Assembly: GCA_963842795.1 (NCBI GenBank)
Contig: CAWJHV010000040.1
Coordinates: 124,001-188,000 of the forward strand
Direction: 5' to 3'
Source of the DNA: WHSW01 sp963842795
Lineage (GTDB): Bacteria > Actinomycetota > Thermoleophilia > Solirubrobacterales > 70-9
DNA length: 64,000 nucleotides
The notes beneath the pieces are model-generated. The model had not been told where the DNA came from. It did not search any database and saw only the letters and a program-made list of their open reading frames with translations. The translations under genes were made by a program, and so were the position numbers. Below, piece after piece: positions 63,339 to 64,000 of the stretch (positions within the stretch are counted from its first letter, which is position 1; each line of letters opens with the position of its first letter).

Positions 63339-63794
63339 GTGAGCGCAGACGAGCTTGAAGAGATGGGGCCGATCGACTACCTGATCATGGAGTGGCCCGA
63401 CGGCCAGCCGAGCGGCGAGGCCGCGCCCCTCCTGGTCGACCTGGTCGATCGGGGCCTGATCCGCGTCATCGACATCGCCTTCGTCTCCAAAGGCGAGGAC
63501 GGCTCGGTGACCCGGCTGGACCTCGCCGCGCTGGCCGAGCGGTTCGAGTCGCTGAAGGAGCTCGAGGGCGCGTCGTCGGGACTGCTCTCCGACGAGGACG
63601 CCGAGGAGGCCGCCACTGCGCTCGAGCCGGGGTCGGCGGCCGGGATCCTCGTGTACGAAAACCGCTGGGCCGCGCCCTTCGCCGTGGCGCTGCGCCGCTC
63701 GGGCGCTCAGCTCGTCGCAAACGGCCGCATCCCGGTCCAGGCCATCCTCGCCGCGCTTGACGCATCCGAGGAATCCGACTCCGCCACCTCCTGA
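63339..63794 (+). CDS. DUF6325/DUF1269-like protein
   Basis: A 151-residue protein with MGPIDYLIMEWPDGQPSGEA, LVDLVDRGLIRVIDIAFVSK, an acidic middle and a C-terminal AAGILVYENRWAAPFAVALR with VANGRIPVQAILAAL. MGPIDYLxxEWP and the ENRWA helix are typical of DUF6325. GTG at 63339 follows a GGAAAGG site. A SHOCT-type gene follows 19 bases downstream, the usual pair in actinobacteria. A link with stress or envelope maintenance has been suggested for such pairs, but nothing here proves it. Confidence 0.85.
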   Translation: MSADELEEMGPIDYLIMEWPDGQPSGEAAPLLVDLVDRGLIRVIDIAFVSKGEDGSVTRLDLAALAERFESLKELEGASSGLLSDEDAEEAATALEPGSAAGILVYENRWAAPFAVALRRSGAQLVANGRIPVQAILAALDASEESDSATS

Positions 63795-63813
63795 CCAAGG
63801 AAAGGACAAGCTC

Positions 63814-64000
63814 ATGCCAGGATTGCTCCGAGGCGTCGCCAGAGTTGCTGTCGTCTCCGGAACCGCAACCGCCGTCAGCAACCGCGTCTCCCGCCGCCAG
63901 GCGAATCGCTGGGCCGAGCAGGAGCCGCAGCAGGCTCCGGCCTACGAGGAGGCTCCACCCCAGGCCCCGCCGCCGGCCGCCGATCCGATCGAGCAGCTGA
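63814..64000 (+). CDS. SHOCT-type small protein, N-terminal part (runs off the window)
   Basis: An ATG at 63814 follows an AAGGAAAGG site and opens MPGLLRGVARVAVVSGTATA, then VSNRVSRRQANRWAEQEPQQ and a Pro/Ala-rich linker ending ADPIEQL at the window edge. Full-length members continue with a short SHOCT helix pair (LxxLxxLxxxGxxTxxEFxxxK). It belongs with the DUF6325 gene before it. The end is missing. Confidence 0.75.
   Translation, partial: MPGLLRGVARVAVVSGTATAVSNRVSRRQANRWAEQEPQQAPAYEEAPPQAPPPAADPIEQL

Overview
The window is high-GC DNA from an actinobacterium. The order infC-rpmI-rplT, TrmH-family methyltransferase, pheS-pheT, argC-argJ-argB-argD is the classic actinobacterial one. Several small families (SnoaL-like proteins starting MSQENVE, CHRD, DUF6325 with a SHOCT-type partner, LVIVD repeats) make a deep lineage such as Thermoleophilia/Solirubrobacterales the best guess. 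That placement is inference from gene content only. Most real genes touch or overlap their neighbours by 4-8 bases (ATGA/GTGA junctions).

Layout. (1) 1-6.9 kb: a surface-polysaccharide locus with the tail of an O-antigen-ligase-like polymerase, two GT4 glycosyltransferases, a polysaccharide deacetylase, a D-glucuronyl C5-epimerase-like protein, a Wzx-type flippase and a PAPS-type sulfotransferase. (2) 7.0-10.7 kb: a holo-ACP synthase, a carrier protein, an acyl-CoA-dehydrogenase-like flavoprotein, a seryl-tRNA-synthetase-like amino acid:[carrier protein] ligase and a DUF1839 protein, followed by a GH2 beta-mannosidase-like enzyme and a tandem alpha/beta hydrolase. (3) 15.1-19.4 kb: two methyltransferases and two polysaccharide-lyase-fold proteins around a Ser/Thr-rich membrane-anchored protein. 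(4) 19.4-31.8 kb: the arg/phe/translation block and thrS, all on the minus strand. (5) 31.8-43.9 kb: small secreted, cupin, SnoaL, stress and repeat proteins, one tRNA-Val, a Tat-exported phospholipase C and a calcium-binding repeat protein. (6) 44.4-51.9 kb: a compact type II fatty-acid-synthesis operon (fabD-fabH-fabG-acpP-fabF, carboxyltransferase, GDSL hydrolase, MaoC-type dehydratase, fabI). (7) 52-64 kb: a two-component pair, a GNAT enzyme, TOBE, SIS and GGDEF proteins, a DEAD-box helicase and small conserved proteins.

Data quality matters here. From base 1 to about 13.3 kb almost every gene is broken by one-base frameshifts although the protein motifs continue in the neighbouring frame. 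Sporadic breaks recur later (15.2, 15.8, 16.7, 17.1, 19.6, 42.4, 42.8, 44.1, 44.5-44.8, 45.2, 46.7 kb). A run of 29 G sits at 8819-8847. I read these as consensus errors rather than pseudogenes and give each such gene as one span.

The most interesting systems are the amino acid:[carrier protein] cassette with its own phosphopantetheinyl transferase and flavoprotein, and the C5-epimerase/sulfotransferase polysaccharide locus with lyase-like proteins encoded a few kilobases away.
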